DNA of 64,000 bases from Rhizobium sp. SSA_523 (GCF_030435705.1 NZ_CP129382.1:3404501-3468500), one strand, 5' to 3'; positions 9,453 to 18,453 are shown, counted from the first letter of the stretch. The notes: generated from the sequence alone by a model not told the origin. Numbers and translations: made by a program.

Positions 9453-9540
9453 TCCATGCCTTTTGCCGGGCTGCGGCTTTGTCTCATCGTCCGTGAGCGT
9501 CGAGGCGTGCCCGCCTGTGCAGGCTCGCGCAAACTAAAAT

Positions 9541-9569
9541 GACGGCCGGGGTTCAAGGCCCCGGCCGTC
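9541..9569. terminator. Rho-independent-type hairpin between fliP and the DUF707 gene
   Basis: A perfect 11-bp stem, GACGGCCGGGG (9541-9551) with CCCCGGCCGTC (9559-9569), and a 7-nt loop. On the minus strand the stem is followed by ATTTTAG, a short T tract; on the plus strand only TTGC follows. It lies between two convergent transcription units (fliP ending 9452, DUF707 gene ending 9787) and could serve both. It is best as a terminator for the minus strand. Confidence 0.65.
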
Positions 9570-9660
9570 TTGCAATCGCATCAGCGCGGATTGACCGGCG
9601 CGGCCGGTGGGATGCTTGTCTACAGGGTCAGGCAAGTCATTCGAAACAGCCCGACGCTGC

Positions 9661-9788
9661 AGAGTTTTCTTTGTCGCATCGGGTCTACGAAAAACCGGAT
9701 TCCAGTTTTTCGCCCGATGCTCTATCTCTTTGTCTTTGACGCAGTCCGGACGCAAAACCGCTGACGCACTTTTGCTTGGACCTGCCCT
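9661..9788. repeat. RIME-like intergenic mosaic element, copy B
   Basis: The longest copy in the window. Read on the minus strand it contains first the module shared with copy A (AAAAGTGCGTCAGCGGTTTT, GCGTCCGGACTGCGTC, GATAGAGCAT) and then the module shared with copy C (GAGCATCGGGCGAAAA, CCGGTTTTTCGT, GATGCGACAAAGAAA). The second module contains an inverted repeat around GCATCGGG-CGAAAAA. Its end overlaps the last two bases of the DUF707 gene. Confidence 0.7.
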
Positions 9789-10899
9789 AGCGGACGCCGG
9801 GCACGGGCTCGAAGCGGTAGCCATAGACCCCGAACAGGGCCTGCTGCTCGCCGATCGCCGCGCCGATATTGTAGGTGGCGCCGATCGGCCGCGTGTGGAC
9901 AACACCGATATCGTCGAGAATGGCCATGCGCTCCAGCGGGCGGCCCAGAAAGCTCGGCCAGAGGTGATCGAGACCGTAGCCGGACACCGAATCCTTGAAG
10001 CTTCCGATGCAGATCCGCAGGGCGCGCCTGGAAAAGAGCGGGCACATGATTTCGACGAAACGCTCGTGACGCACCCCGCCGGATGTCCGGCGCACCGTCA
10101 GCGGATGGTTGGGATGGCTGCCGGGCTCATCCGACATGGCCGGCTGGCAAAGGTCGAGGCCGTGCTTGCGCGACTGATGGAACATCAGGTTGATCGCATG
10201 GCCGCTCACCATAAGGTCGTCATCCGGAAGCCAGATGCGCTCATACTCCCAGAGCGGGCTTCCCTCGTAGAAGAGATCGGCCAGCAGCATGAATTTCCGT
10301 CTGCGCGGCAGATGCGCGAGATATTCGGCCGGGGCCGGAAGGAAGGGGCGCTCCTCGCCATAGAAGCCGACGCAAAGATCCCAGGTCCGCTTGGTGTCGG
10401 GCAGGTTTTCCAGCCAGTGACCATGAAGGGTCTGCGCATTGGCCGGAACCACTACGAGGTTCGGCCGGAGCGGCTTGCTGGGCTCGACGAGAAAATGTGC
10501 GCGGCGCTCGACGCCGGGCGGCGTGGCATTGACCGGATGCGCCGGATGCTGCGTGCAGCTCAGCATGAAGACGCCGGCAATGCCGTTGATCGTGCCGCGG
10601 CCGGCCAGACCCAGAAGGGTGCCGTCACGCATCTGCGCGGCGTTGAAGATCACGCTCAAAGCGCCCTGGGCATCGACGAAGCAGAGATGATCCTGGAAAA
10701 CGTGCCAGTAATCGGCGCCCTGATCGAAGAAATTGCCGATGCGACCGCCCGGTGCCAGCACGAGAAAGGGCGCAAGCGGGCCGGCGTCAAGGCTGGACAG
10801 CTGCCAGAAGGAGCCTTCCAGGGCGGCCTGCGTCACCGGTGGCGCCGTGCCCCAGTCGACGGATGTCAGTGCCGAATTGTCTGAAGCGAACATGTTCAT
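9787..10899 (-). CDS. DUF707-type glycosyltransferase-like protein with N-terminal beta domain
   Basis: A 370-aa protein with no signal peptide, presumably cytosolic. The C-terminal two thirds fit DUF707 (a glycosyltransferase-like family): TWDLCVGFYG, KFMLLADLFYEG, YERIWLPDDDLM with a DDD metal/nucleotide-sugar-type motif, LDLCQPAM, RFVEIMCPLFSRRALR, SGYGLDHLWPS, then ILDDIGVVHTRPIG. The first about 110 residues are a separate Trp/Gly-rich beta-type module (GSFWQL, FLVLAPGGRIGNFF, LGLAGRGTING), similar in character to the C-terminus of the neighbour at 10953. It is probably in one minus-strand unit with the two genes upstream. Substrate unknown; proximity to flaA suggests flagellar or surface glycan. 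Confidence 0.7.
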   Translation of the reverse strand: MNMFASDNSALTSVDWGTAPPVTQAALEGSFWQLSSLDAGPLAPFLVLAPGGRIGNFFDQGADYWHVFQDHLCFVDAQGALSVIFNAAQMRDGTLLGLAGRGTINGIAGVFMLSCTQHPAHPVNATPPGVERRAHFLVEPSKPLRPNLVVVPANAQTLHGHWLENLPDTKRTWDLCVGFYGEERPFLPAPAEYLAHLPRRRKFMLLADLFYEGSPLWEYERIWLPDDDLMVSGHAINLMFHQSRKHGLDLCQPAMSDEPGSHPNHPLTVRRTSGGVRHERFVEIMCPLFSRRALRICIGSFKDSVSGYGLDHLWPSFLGRPLERMAILDDIGVVHTRPIGATYNIGAAIGEQQALFGVYGYRFEPVPGVR

Positions 10900-10952
10900 C
10901 TTTGCATCCTGTTCAAGTGAGGGAGACTGCCGGATCTGTCGTCAGCGGCCTC

Positions 10953-12443
10953 TCAGGCTTCGTAGACCACGAAGCTGTCGCCAATATTGTTGCGGCAGGT
11001 GAGGTGCCCGTTTCCGGCATAGCGGACCACGTCGATCCAGTAGCCCTCGTTCCAGACCAGGAAGTAGAGCGAATCTGCCTGGGCAAGCCTGCGCCAGGTG
11101 CCCGCGGTCTGGTTGTCCCGCCGTATGGAGCCGTCGGGCTCCAGTGTCACGACGCTGTTGTTCGGCCAGCGCCAGGCCCGCGTGGTCACCTCGTCGCCCG
11201 CCACCTGGTCCTGCGGACCGGCAACGACGTCGAGGATGAAGCGGGCCGCACCATGGATGCGCTGCAGGTCCTTCCTCGGATCGCCGATCAGCGCCTTGGT
11301 ATAGTCGTTCGGCTTGATCTTATGGCTCGGATAGCCCCACCACACATTGTGCAGTTCGCGCAATTGATTGGGCACGATATTGCGCAGCGTCTCGCGCGGA
11401 TGCGCCTCCTCGCCGCCGAGCAGGCGCTGCCAGAATTCGGGCGACATGAAGGTGTCGAAGGTGATCTGCCAGTAGCCGTCCGCAGTTGCGGGCTCGCCCG
11501 GAAAGGCCAGCGGGCATATGGGGGGCAGAAGCGATGTGGTGGGACGGCCGAAGAAGGCCGCCTCCTGCAGAAGGCCGGACGAGAGGCCGACAAATTCGAG
11601 CGGCTGCTCGCAGCACAACAGGTCGTAGCTATTGCTCCTGGTGACCTCCACCCGCGGATAGAGGGTGCGCAGCAAGGCGAGTTCGCTATCCTGGTGATCG
11701 GCGGATGCGCTCGGATGGCGAAGATACAGCACATGCTTGCCCTGGGCCTGCTTGGCCAGGGTGTCCATCGCATCGCCGAGCCGGAAAAAGCGGCCGTTGC
11801 TGATGATGCTCGCATCGGAGGAGGTCTGTCCGACGACGACCAGTTGCGGGCCGGGATGGCGGGGAATGTCCGGCTGCGGCGTATAGCGGTCGCGATGCCG
11901 GAAGGAGGCCGACAGCTTGGTGGCTTCCTTGACGATTTCGTGGCGCGGAAGGCCGATCTGGGACAGAGCCTGGTTGATCTGCGGCGCGTTGCTGCGCATG
12001 GCCAGGATGACATCGGGCAGGAAACGCACCGGCGACAGGCGAAAATCGATATAGGTGACGCCGCTCGCGTCGAGAAACTGCAGGAGGCCGGGCGAGGCTT
12101 CGTAGGAAATATGCAGGGCCGTCGGATCGATATAGCCGGACAGCAGGCTGGTGCTTTGCGGGCTCAGCGCCGCATATTCCTGCAGCCACTGGGTTTCGGG
12201 ACCCTGGGGCAAAGCGGAGCCGGCTTGCGTGAGAACGCCGGCCTGCCACATCTGCCGCCGCACGCTCTGCGGCATCGCCTTTGCCATGACCGCTGTCAGC
12301 GGGGCGCCCAGCAATTCATAGAAGAATTCCTTGGCGGGCCAGAAAGCATGCCGGAACACATCGTCGATGAAGGCAACCGAGCTCCAGCCGAGCTTGGTCT
12401 TGCGTCCCGCCATGTCCAGATGTTCTGCCATCAAAGGCTTCAT
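10953..12443 (-). CDS. Putative GT-B-like glycosyltransferase with C-terminal beta domain
   Basis: A 496-aa protein, start at 12443 with AGGAAACAGGA just upstream. No signal peptide or clear membrane helix. The middle has features of capsule or sialyltransferase-like GT-B enzymes: a short beta strand plus VVVGQTSSDASI, then GKHVLYLRHPSASADHQDSE, TLYPRVEVTRSN, and the donor-site-like EFVGLSSGLLQEAAFFGRPT. The last about 75 residues (AWRWPNNSVVTLEPDGSIRR, GTWRRL, YWIDVV) form a Trp/Gly beta module resembling the N-terminus of the 9787 protein. I do not recognise the exact family, and the enzymatic call is inference from these motifs and the neighbours. Confidence 0.5.
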   Translation of the reverse strand: MKPLMAEHLDMAGRKTKLGWSSVAFIDDVFRHAFWPAKEFFYELLGAPLTAVMAKAMPQSVRRQMWQAGVLTQAGSALPQGPETQWLQEYAALSPQSTSLLSGYIDPTALHISYEASPGLLQFLDASGVTYIDFRLSPVRFLPDVILAMRSNAPQINQALSQIGLPRHEIVKEATKLSASFRHRDRYTPQPDIPRHPGPQLVVVGQTSSDASIISNGRFFRLGDAMDTLAKQAQGKHVLYLRHPSASADHQDSELALLRTLYPRVEVTRSNSYDLLCCEQPLEFVGLSSGLLQEAAFFGRPTTSLLPPICPLAFPGEPATADGYWQITFDTFMSPEFWQRLLGGEEAHPRETLRNIVPNQLRELHNVWWGYPSHKIKPNDYTKALIGDPRKDLQRIHGAARFILDVVAGPQDQVAGDEVTTRAWRWPNNSVVTLEPDGSIRRDNQTAGTWRRLAQADSLYFLVWNEGYWIDVVRYAGNGHLTCRNNIGDSFVVYEA

Positions 12444-12488
12444 TCCTGTTTCCTTTCCGTACGCCTAGGCGTCATTGGCATTGAGTGG

Positions 12489-13325
12489 TCATCCGCCACC
12501 GGCGGCGACCAGCTGTGGTCTTTGCCACTCTTCAACCTCGTGCACCGCTTCTTGCAGTGCGGGAAGGAAGCGGGGCAGTTCGAAGGCGCAGCCGAAGAAG
12601 TGCAGCCACATCCGCTCCAGCACGTAGCCGTAGCAGGGATGAGCCATGGTGGCCCTGTAGAGCTGCTGGCCGGCAACCGCCGGCAATTCCGTGATCAGTT
12701 CGTTGCGCGCGGCAAACAGCGCGCCATAGGAGAAGATGCCGAGCGAATGCGCCTCGGCCTTCTCGGCAATCTCCGGCAGGCCGGCGAGCTGCAGGAAATG
12801 CGCGGCCATGTTGCCGCCATCGGCAAGATCCGGGTGCAGCTCCCGATAGGTGAGCCCGGTCTGCACCGCGCCCTTGTCGTAAAACTCCACCGGGGACCAG
12901 CTGTGCAGCGAAAAGCGCTCCGGCCGGATCCGCAGCCGCCCGTCCAGGCGCTGGCGATATTCGTTGAGCAGATGCTTCGGCGGAACATCCGAATCCTCCT
13001 TCCAGCACCAGGAGAGAGGCTGCAGATCGTCCCAGTGACGCCACACCGAGAGCAGTTCCAGGAAATCCGGGCTATGGGTGAAGGGATCGGCCTGCGCATA
13101 GACGGTGAAGTCGCTGTCGTCCTTCACCTCCGTCAACATGTGATGGAGGTAGGTTTCCGACTCGCGGCCGACATTCGGCCGGCCGATGATACGGGCCGCC
13201 TTGCGGATGACCGACGGCGAGGTGATAGCATCACCCTTGTTGTAGATGATGACTTCGAAGTCATCCGGAACATCGACGATCCAATCGACGGATTCGAGGT
13301 AACGAGCGAGAATAATCCTGTTCAC
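12489..13325 (-). CDS. DUF3431-like protein, putative glycan-modifying enzyme
   Basis: A 278-aa protein starting at GTG (13325) with GGAGG upstream on the minus strand. The pattern VIIYNKGD near the start, GRPNVGRESETYLHHMLTEV, then YAQADPFTHSPDFLELL is characteristic of DUF3431, a family of uncharacterised GT-A-like proteins found in polysaccharide loci. No signal peptide or membrane segment. It shares its strand with the two downstream genes and is divergent from the GT2 gene at 13619 across 293 bp. Activity cannot be assigned from sequence. Confidence 0.65.
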   Translation of the reverse strand: MNRIILARYLESVDWIVDVPDDFEVIIYNKGDAITSPSVIRKAARIIGRPNVGRESETYLHHMLTEVKDDSDFTVYAQADPFTHSPDFLELLSVWRHWDDLQPLSWCWKEDSDVPPKHLLNEYRQRLDGRLRIRPERFSLHSWSPVEFYDKGAVQTGLTYRELHPDLADGGNMAAHFLQLAGLPEIAEKAEAHSLGIFSYGALFAARNELITELPAVAGQQLYRATMAHPCYGYVLERMWLHFFGCAFELPRFLPALQEAVHEVEEWQRPQLVAAGGG

Positions 13326-13618
13326 GAATGGCCTCCGGCTCGGCGCAGGATCGTCTCACCGGGCGTGAGCCTACTGCACCCAATGGTCTGATTGATCCGC
13401 CAGGCAGCGGATGTCATCACGATAGTCTTCGTCAATCTAGGAGGGAAAACTTGCGCCGGGCTGACTGTGGCAGCAACGTTCAAGCAGGGCCGGGTAAACA
13501 TGCTTTGGAGCGGCTGCGAATGGCACTGCGACAGCTTCGCGAAAGGCAAAGCTCTTATTCGCGGATGGGACATGCCGCCCCTTGATGCGGCGAAAGACAA
13601 GCCGCGAGGGAGAAGTGG

Positions 13619-14821
13619 ATGGTTGCCACCACGCCAATACTGTCGATCTGCATTCCAACCTATAATCGCAGACCGATGCTGGAGCGAAGCGTTCGCTTTC
13701 ACCTGGACGTGTTTCGCAAGCTGGGCATCTCCTTCGAAATGGTCATCGTCGACGACCGATCCACCGACGGCACGCATGAATTTCTGCAGGGGCTGCAGGG
13801 CGTACCGGAGATCTCGCATTACCGGCGGGTGAAGAATTCCGGCTTTCTCAGCAATTACGGCTTCGCGATGCAGCGCGCGCGCGGCAAATATGCGCTGTTC
13901 CTGGGCGATGACGACCTGCTGATCCCGGAAAAGGTCCTGGAATATTTGCGGCTTCTGGAACAGGATCCGTCGCTCGGCATGATCCAGGCGCCGTGGATGC
14001 TGGTGGACGAGCGCGATGGCGGCCGCGACATGCAGCCCTTCTACCACATTCCCGGTCCGCAGCGGTTCCGGCAGGGCCAGTTCCAGGAGATGCTGGAATA
14101 TATCCTGCAGCATCACGTCTTCCCGGAATTCCTGATCATCCGCCGCGATGTGCTGCAAAGGTCGATTTCGAGCCTCGGCCCCTTCATTTTCTGGGCCTTC
14201 CTCTACACGACGAGGGCGCTCAGCAATGGCGACATTCTTTTCCTGCCGGCTCCTTTCGCGCGGGTGACGGGCATAGCGGCCGACGAGAATGTGCAGCAGG
14301 GCAAGAAGGAGACGATGTTCCAGTGGGACACCTATCTTGGCGGCCTCGAATATCTCGCCTCGCATGCCAGGATTTCCAGCCTCGACGATGGCGGCCTGCG
14401 GCTCTCCTTCCACGAGCGGTTCAACCAGTTCATGCTGATCCGCAAATCCGTCGCGCTGCGCCTGCACATCGCCTTCCGCAACTGGCCGGAAGCCTATATC
14501 ATGTATCACCGCATGGCGGCCTATCATCCCTCACCGGCGCCGAAGGAGACCTTCGAGCAGATTTGCCTTCTGGCGGCGATCGTCACAGCCCTGACAGAAG
14601 CTTCGGGCTATAGCGGCGGGCCGGTGATCGTCGATCCGCTGGTCAATGACGAAGCCCTGCAGCTGATCCCGGATCATCTGAAATCGGTCGTCACCCGGCA
14701 TCCGGGCTTCAACCAGGAAGGCCCGCGGTCCTGGCTGGTGATGCATCCGGATTTCGCCGCCCAGGCCGGTCCGACCGATGGCGTCTTCGAGCTGCGCCAC
14801 TATATCGCGCAGTTTACCTGA
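13619..14821 (+). CDS. Family 2 glycosyltransferase
   Basis: A 400-aa GT-A fold transferase. The N-terminus has the GT2 signature: ILSICIPTYNRRPMLERSVR, then EMVIVDDRSTDGTHEFL (nucleotide-sugar Asp residues), and ARGKYALFLGDDDLLIPEKV with the metal-binding DDD. No transmembrane helices, so it should act in the cytosol on a soluble or lipid-linked acceptor. The C-terminal about 150 residues are not recognised. GAGGGAGA precedes the ATG. It is transcribed toward the GT41 gene, convergent with it, with a hairpin at 14963-14989 between them. Confidence 0.85.
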   Translation: MVATTPILSICIPTYNRRPMLERSVRFHLDVFRKLGISFEMVIVDDRSTDGTHEFLQGLQGVPEISHYRRVKNSGFLSNYGFAMQRARGKYALFLGDDDLLIPEKVLEYLRLLEQDPSLGMIQAPWMLVDERDGGRDMQPFYHIPGPQRFRQGQFQEMLEYILQHHVFPEFLIIRRDVLQRSISSLGPFIFWAFLYTTRALSNGDILFLPAPFARVTGIAADENVQQGKKETMFQWDTYLGGLEYLASHARISSLDDGGLRLSFHERFNQFMLIRKSVALRLHIAFRNWPEAYIMYHRMAAYHPSPAPKETFEQICLLAAIVTALTEASGYSGGPVIVDPLVNDEALQLIPDHLKSVVTRHPGFNQEGPRSWLVMHPDFAAQAGPTDGVFELRHYIAQFT

Positions 14822-14956
14822 CCCCTGCCAAGCGCATCCCGCCGAGACCCACCAGCAGCGCCGAAAGGCGCTGTTGTCGTTTCGGCCACTGTCTCGCCAA
14901 GATCTCGCCGACGTCCCACCAGCATCTCCACCAATGTCTCAGCGATGCCTTGACAC

Positions 14957-14989
14957 GAAAAAGCGCGCTGTCCGGGCCGGACAGCGCGC
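14957..14989 (-). terminator. Hairpin terminator for the minus-strand GT41 gene
   Basis: A perfect 13-bp inverted repeat, GCGCGCTGTCCGG (14963-14975) and CCGGACAGCGCGC (14977-14989). On the minus strand it is followed by TTTTTCG, giving an intrinsic terminator 135 nt after the stop of the 15125 gene. On the plus strand it lies 142 nt after the GT2 stop without a good T tract. The 303-bp gap 14822-15124 otherwise holds only RIME copy C. Confidence 0.75.
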
Positions 14990-15011
14990 AATCTTGGAGA
15001 TCCTGTCGGAG

Positions 15012-15075
15012 CATCGGGCGAAAACACGGAGTTCGGTTTTTCGTCAACCTGATGCGTCAGAGAAAGATTCTATGG
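15012..15075. repeat. RIME-like intergenic mosaic element, copy C (second module only)
   Basis: Corresponds to the second module of copy B: GAGCATCGGGCGAAAAC, CGGTTTTTCGTCAACCTGAT, GCG-CA-AGAAA in the same order. It contains the inverted GCATCGGG and CCTGATGC ends. The first module seen in copies A and B is absent, which supports a mosaic build. Confidence 0.6.
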
Positions 15076-15124
15076 GGTCGGGCCGTTTCCGATCATGCGC
15101 CCGACCCTTGTCTGATGAGGCCGC

Positions 15125-17050
15125 TCAATCCTCGGCCGAGACGAAGGGAGTGCCGCGCTTCGGCAGGGCCGGCACGTCGATGTGATCGGGACCCAGCCCC
15201 TGGCGTGCACGCTCGGCCATCATCCGATAGGCGGTTTCCAGATGGCGGCAGAAACGCTCGGCATCGAAGAGCGGCTCGATCAGGCGGTTCTGCTCCAGCT
15301 GTGTCTTGAAACCGTCAAGCCGGTCGCGATTTTTGTAGAGATCGATCGCCATGTTGACATAGTCGTTTTCGTCCTCGGCGATCAGCTCCGGCACACCCAC
15401 CGCATGCAGGAGGCTCTCCGAAACGCGTGAGGCAAAATGGGTGCCCTTCAGCGTGACCACCGGCAAGCCAGCCCACAATTGCTCGGACGTGGTCGTGTGG
15501 CCGTTATAGGGGAAGGTGTCCAGACCGACATCGGCCAGCGTCAGGCGCGCCAGGTGATCGTCATAGGGGACGACCTTGGTGAAGACGATCCGCTTGGCCT
15601 CGATCCCGGCCGAGGTGAAGCGCCGCAGCAGATTGTCGCGTGCCTCGTCGGATTTGCACATCAGCCACAAGACGCTGCCGGGCGTGGCCTTCAGGATACG
15701 GACCCAAAGATTGATGTTGCGCAGCGAGATCTTGCGCGTTGCATTGAAGGAGCCGAAGACGAAGGCGTCGTCCGGCAGCTTTGCATCGGCGCGGGTGAAG
15801 ACGTCCTTGCGCGGACGATGGGTCGGATCGTTCGGCTGATAGCTTTCCGGCAGGCGGCACACTTTCTCCCAGTAATGCGGCTTGGACGCATCCGGGATCA
15901 CATGATGATCGCCGATTACATAGTCGAGGTCGATATTGACCGTCGTGCCGGGATAGCCGAGCCAGGCCACCTGCACAGGGGCGGCCTTGTGGTTCAGTAT
16001 GCCCGGTCTGCCGCCACGGGTATGACCCTTCATATCGATCAGAATGTCGATGCGGTGGTCGCGGATCAGCTGCGCCGCCTCCGCATCATCGAGCTCGCCC
16101 ATGGTGACGATCCTGCCCCATTTGCTGCGATCCTGATCGATCTCGTTCTCCAGGTTCTTCGGATCCGTGTAGCAGAAGATGGTGACGTCGAACTTGTCGC
16201 GGTCATGCAGCGCCATGACGCGGCCGGCAAGTTTCATCGTTGCATGATCATGCCAGAGGTCGGACGACAGATAGCCGATGCGCAGTCTCTCGCCCCAGAT
16301 ATGCGGCATGGCGAGACGCTCTGCCTTGTGGCTCTGCGGATAGGCATCGGGATTGTAGCTCGCCAGCTTGTTCAGGGCCTCGTCGGCCAGCCAGTGAAGA
16401 TTGTAGAAAGGTGCCTCGACCCCCATCATCTGCTTCGGATTCTTCACGAGCATCCGGTCGAGTTCGGGCTGCAGACGTTCCATTTCCCAGTAATTGTTGA
16501 CTTCCCGCTGGAAGACGAGATGCGCCATGATCACCACGATGCTGCGCGGCAGGCGCTGCAGCAGATTGGCCACGGTTTCCCGGTCGCGCGCATTTTCCGG
16601 CGTACCGGTCAGAAGCAGGAAGGCCAGGCTGTTATGCTTCGAGTTCGAGCTGGTCGACAGTGCCGGAAGGAAGACCCGCACCGCATCCTTCTCGCCCCGC
16701 TTGAGGAAGAGGGAGGTGATGATGAAGGCAAGCTCGGGGTCTCTGCGCGCCCGCTCCAGAAGCGGCCGGCCCAGGCTGAGCGCCAAATCGTCCTCGCCGA
16801 GGTCGAAATAAGTCTTCATTGCCTCGGCGTAGTAATCCTCGGCGCGCGAACCGCCCAGTTCCGCGGCCAGAACATAGGTGCGTGCGGCATCTTCCCGAAA
16901 GCCGAGGGCCATCAGCGTCCTTGCCAGAAGCGCGTAGGTCTTCACATCCCTGTTGTGGTCCAGAAGCTGATTGAGGGATGTCAGCGCCTCGGTAAAGTCG
17001 CCCTTATGGTAACTTTTGGATGCATTCGAAAACAGGGATTGTGAAGTCAA
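15125..17050 (-). CDS. GT41 (SPINDLY/O-GlcNAc-transferase-like) glycosyltransferase with TPR-like N-terminus
   Basis: A 641-aa protein. The N-terminal about 230 residues are helical repeats of TPR type (YHKGDFTEALTSLNQLLDHN, TYALLARTLMALGFREDAAR). The C-terminal half is the OGT-like catalytic region: RIGYLSSDLWHDHATMKLAG (His at the OGT catalytic-site position), DILIDMKGHTRGGRPGI, QVAWLGYPGTTVNIDLDYVI, FGSFNATRKISLRN and LDTFPYNGHTTTSEQLWAGL. Such enzymes transfer GlcNAc-type sugars to Ser/Thr of proteins in the cytosol. It is divergent from flagellin flaA (313 bp), which makes flagellin a candidate acceptor; that is inference. Confidence 0.88.
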   Translation of the reverse strand: MTSQSLFSNASKSYHKGDFTEALTSLNQLLDHNRDVKTYALLARTLMALGFREDAARTYVLAAELGGSRAEDYYAEAMKTYFDLGEDDLALSLGRPLLERARRDPELAFIITSLFLKRGEKDAVRVFLPALSTSSNSKHNSLAFLLLTGTPENARDRETVANLLQRLPRSIVVIMAHLVFQREVNNYWEMERLQPELDRMLVKNPKQMMGVEAPFYNLHWLADEALNKLASYNPDAYPQSHKAERLAMPHIWGERLRIGYLSSDLWHDHATMKLAGRVMALHDRDKFDVTIFCYTDPKNLENEIDQDRSKWGRIVTMGELDDAEAAQLIRDHRIDILIDMKGHTRGGRPGILNHKAAPVQVAWLGYPGTTVNIDLDYVIGDHHVIPDASKPHYWEKVCRLPESYQPNDPTHRPRKDVFTRADAKLPDDAFVFGSFNATRKISLRNINLWVRILKATPGSVLWLMCKSDEARDNLLRRFTSAGIEAKRIVFTKVVPYDDHLARLTLADVGLDTFPYNGHTTTSEQLWAGLPVVTLKGTHFASRVSESLLHAVGVPELIAEDENDYVNMAIDLYKNRDRLDGFKTQLEQNRLIEPLFDAERFCRHLETAYRMMAERARQGLGPDHIDVPALPKRGTPFVSAED

Positions 17051-17363
17051 CGTCGGGCTCCGGGCACAAGTTGTCGATAATGCTCGCGGAATTCAAGCCG
17101 CGGTCGAGCCGACACCCTAGGGTCTGGAGCTTGTCCGAAACCGGTGTCCGGAAAGCGTTAACGAATCAGTGACCATTTACGCCGACTTGTCCAGAGCGAT
17201 TTAAGGAATCTGCAATGTTTTCCTGCGAGTGTCACCCTCACATGACGGGTTTGGTTTCTGACCGCAAGTCGGAACCGAGTGGGCATGAAGCCAGACGTCA
17301 TTACCGGTGAACAAGCCCGGTATGTCCCCCAATAGTATCAAGTGAAAAAAAGGGACTATCACT
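17051..17363. promoter_or_regulatory. Divergent upstream region of GT41 gene and flaA
   Basis: 313 bp without a gene. It must contain the flaA promoter and leader and the promoter of the minus-strand GT41 gene. The flaA ATG is preceded by AAAAAAAGGGACT, a usable ribosome site. I could not identify a convincing sigma-70 or sigma-28 promoter by eye. Confidence 0.4.
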
Positions 17364-18305
17364 ATGGCCAGCATTCTGACCAATACTGCTGCGATTGCAG
17401 CTCTTTCCACGCTGCGCTCCATCAACAGCGAGATGGAGACGACGCAGAACCGTATTTCTTCCGGTTACAAGGTTCAAAACGCTTCCGACAACGCTGCGTA
17501 CTGGTCGATCGCAACAACCATGCGTTCCGACAGCAAGGCGCTGGGCACCGTTCAGGACGCCCTCGGCCTCGGCGCGGCAACCACCGATGTGGCCTATACC
17601 GCCCTGCAGTCCTCGATCAAGGTCGTCGACGAAATCAAATCCAAGATCACCGCCGCTTCTCAGCCGGGCGTTGACAAGGACAAGGTCCAGAAGGAAATCA
17701 CGCAGCTGCAGAACCAGCTGACGTCGATTGCCAAGTCGGCCTCCTTCTCCGGCGAAAACTGGGTCTACCACACGGCGTCTGCCGGTGCCGGCAACCAGGC
17801 GATCGTCGGTTCGTTCAACCGCGATGGCCAGGGCAATGTCTCGCTCACCACGCTGAACTACGACACGACCAACTCCTCGCTGATCCAGGTCGACACGGCT
17901 GGCGCCAACGTCACCAACGGCAATGGCCTCTTGTCGAAGAACATGAGCTTCACCAAGGCCGACGGCACCACCCAGGCGCTGACCTACTCGGTCCTGTCGC
18001 TCAACATCACGAACATGACGGCCGGCGAGCTGTCGAGCGCTCTGTCCGGCGTGGACAAGGTCATCAAGGACATGACCGCTTCTGCCGCAGATGTCGGCTC
18101 GATCAACAGCCGTATCGACATGCAGAAGGACTTCGTGTCCGACCTGATGGACTCCATCCAGAAGGGCGTCGGCAAGCTGGTCGATGCAGACATGAACGAA
18201 GAATCGACCCGCCTGAAGGCCCTGCAGACGCAGCAGCAGCTGGGCATCCAGGCTCTCTCGATCGCCAACAACGACTCGCAGAGCATCCTGTCGCTCTTCC
18301 GTTAA
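17364..18305 (+). CDS. flaA: Flagellin A (rhizobial type)
   Basis: Major filament subunit, 313 aa. N-terminal D0/D1 helix begins MASILTNTAAIAALSTLRSI and continues with TQNRISSGYKVQNASDNAAY. The C-terminal D1/D0 includes NEESTRLKALQTQQQLGIQA and ends SILSLFR. The central variable region is short and Ser/Thr rich. It is very similar to flaB at 37646 and less so to the flagellin at 38871. A terminator follows at 18380. Flanking glycosyltransferase genes make O-glycosylation of the surface domain plausible. Confidence 0.96.
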   Translation: MASILTNTAAIAALSTLRSINSEMETTQNRISSGYKVQNASDNAAYWSIATTMRSDSKALGTVQDALGLGAATTDVAYTALQSSIKVVDEIKSKITAASQPGVDKDKVQKEITQLQNQLTSIAKSASFSGENWVYHTASAGAGNQAIVGSFNRDGQGNVSLTTLNYDTTNSSLIQVDTAGANVTNGNGLLSKNMSFTKADGTTQALTYSVLSLNITNMTAGELSSALSGVDKVIKDMTASAADVGSINSRIDMQKDFVSDLMDSIQKGVGKLVDADMNEESTRLKALQTQQQLGIQALSIANNDSQSILSLFR

Positions 18306-18379
18306 GACAGAGCAGGAGAGCGGCCTGACGCCATCCGGCAGATCTTTGCCGCCTGGCCTCTCGCGCCTTCATCGAAACA

Positions 18380-18410
18380 CCCGTCAGCCTCGCGGCTGTC
18401 GGGTTTTTTT
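18380..18410 (+). terminator. Intrinsic terminator of flaA
   Basis: Stem CCCGTCAGCC (18380-18389) pairing with GGCTGTCGGG (18394-18403), one mismatch, 4-nt loop, followed by seven T. It lies 75 nt after the flaA stop and ends the transcript before the convergent nrsF gene. Confidence 0.85.
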
Positions 18411-18453
18411 GCGTCCGCCGGGCGGCTGCTGGCGCGGGTCGTCGTCTCGACGC

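Noticed and set aside
10752..13391. 879-codon open frame on the plus strand across three minus-strand genes
   Set aside because: Its translation has no family features, while the three minus-strand frames have recognisable motifs and good ribosome sites. Long antisense frames are common in GC-rich DNA.
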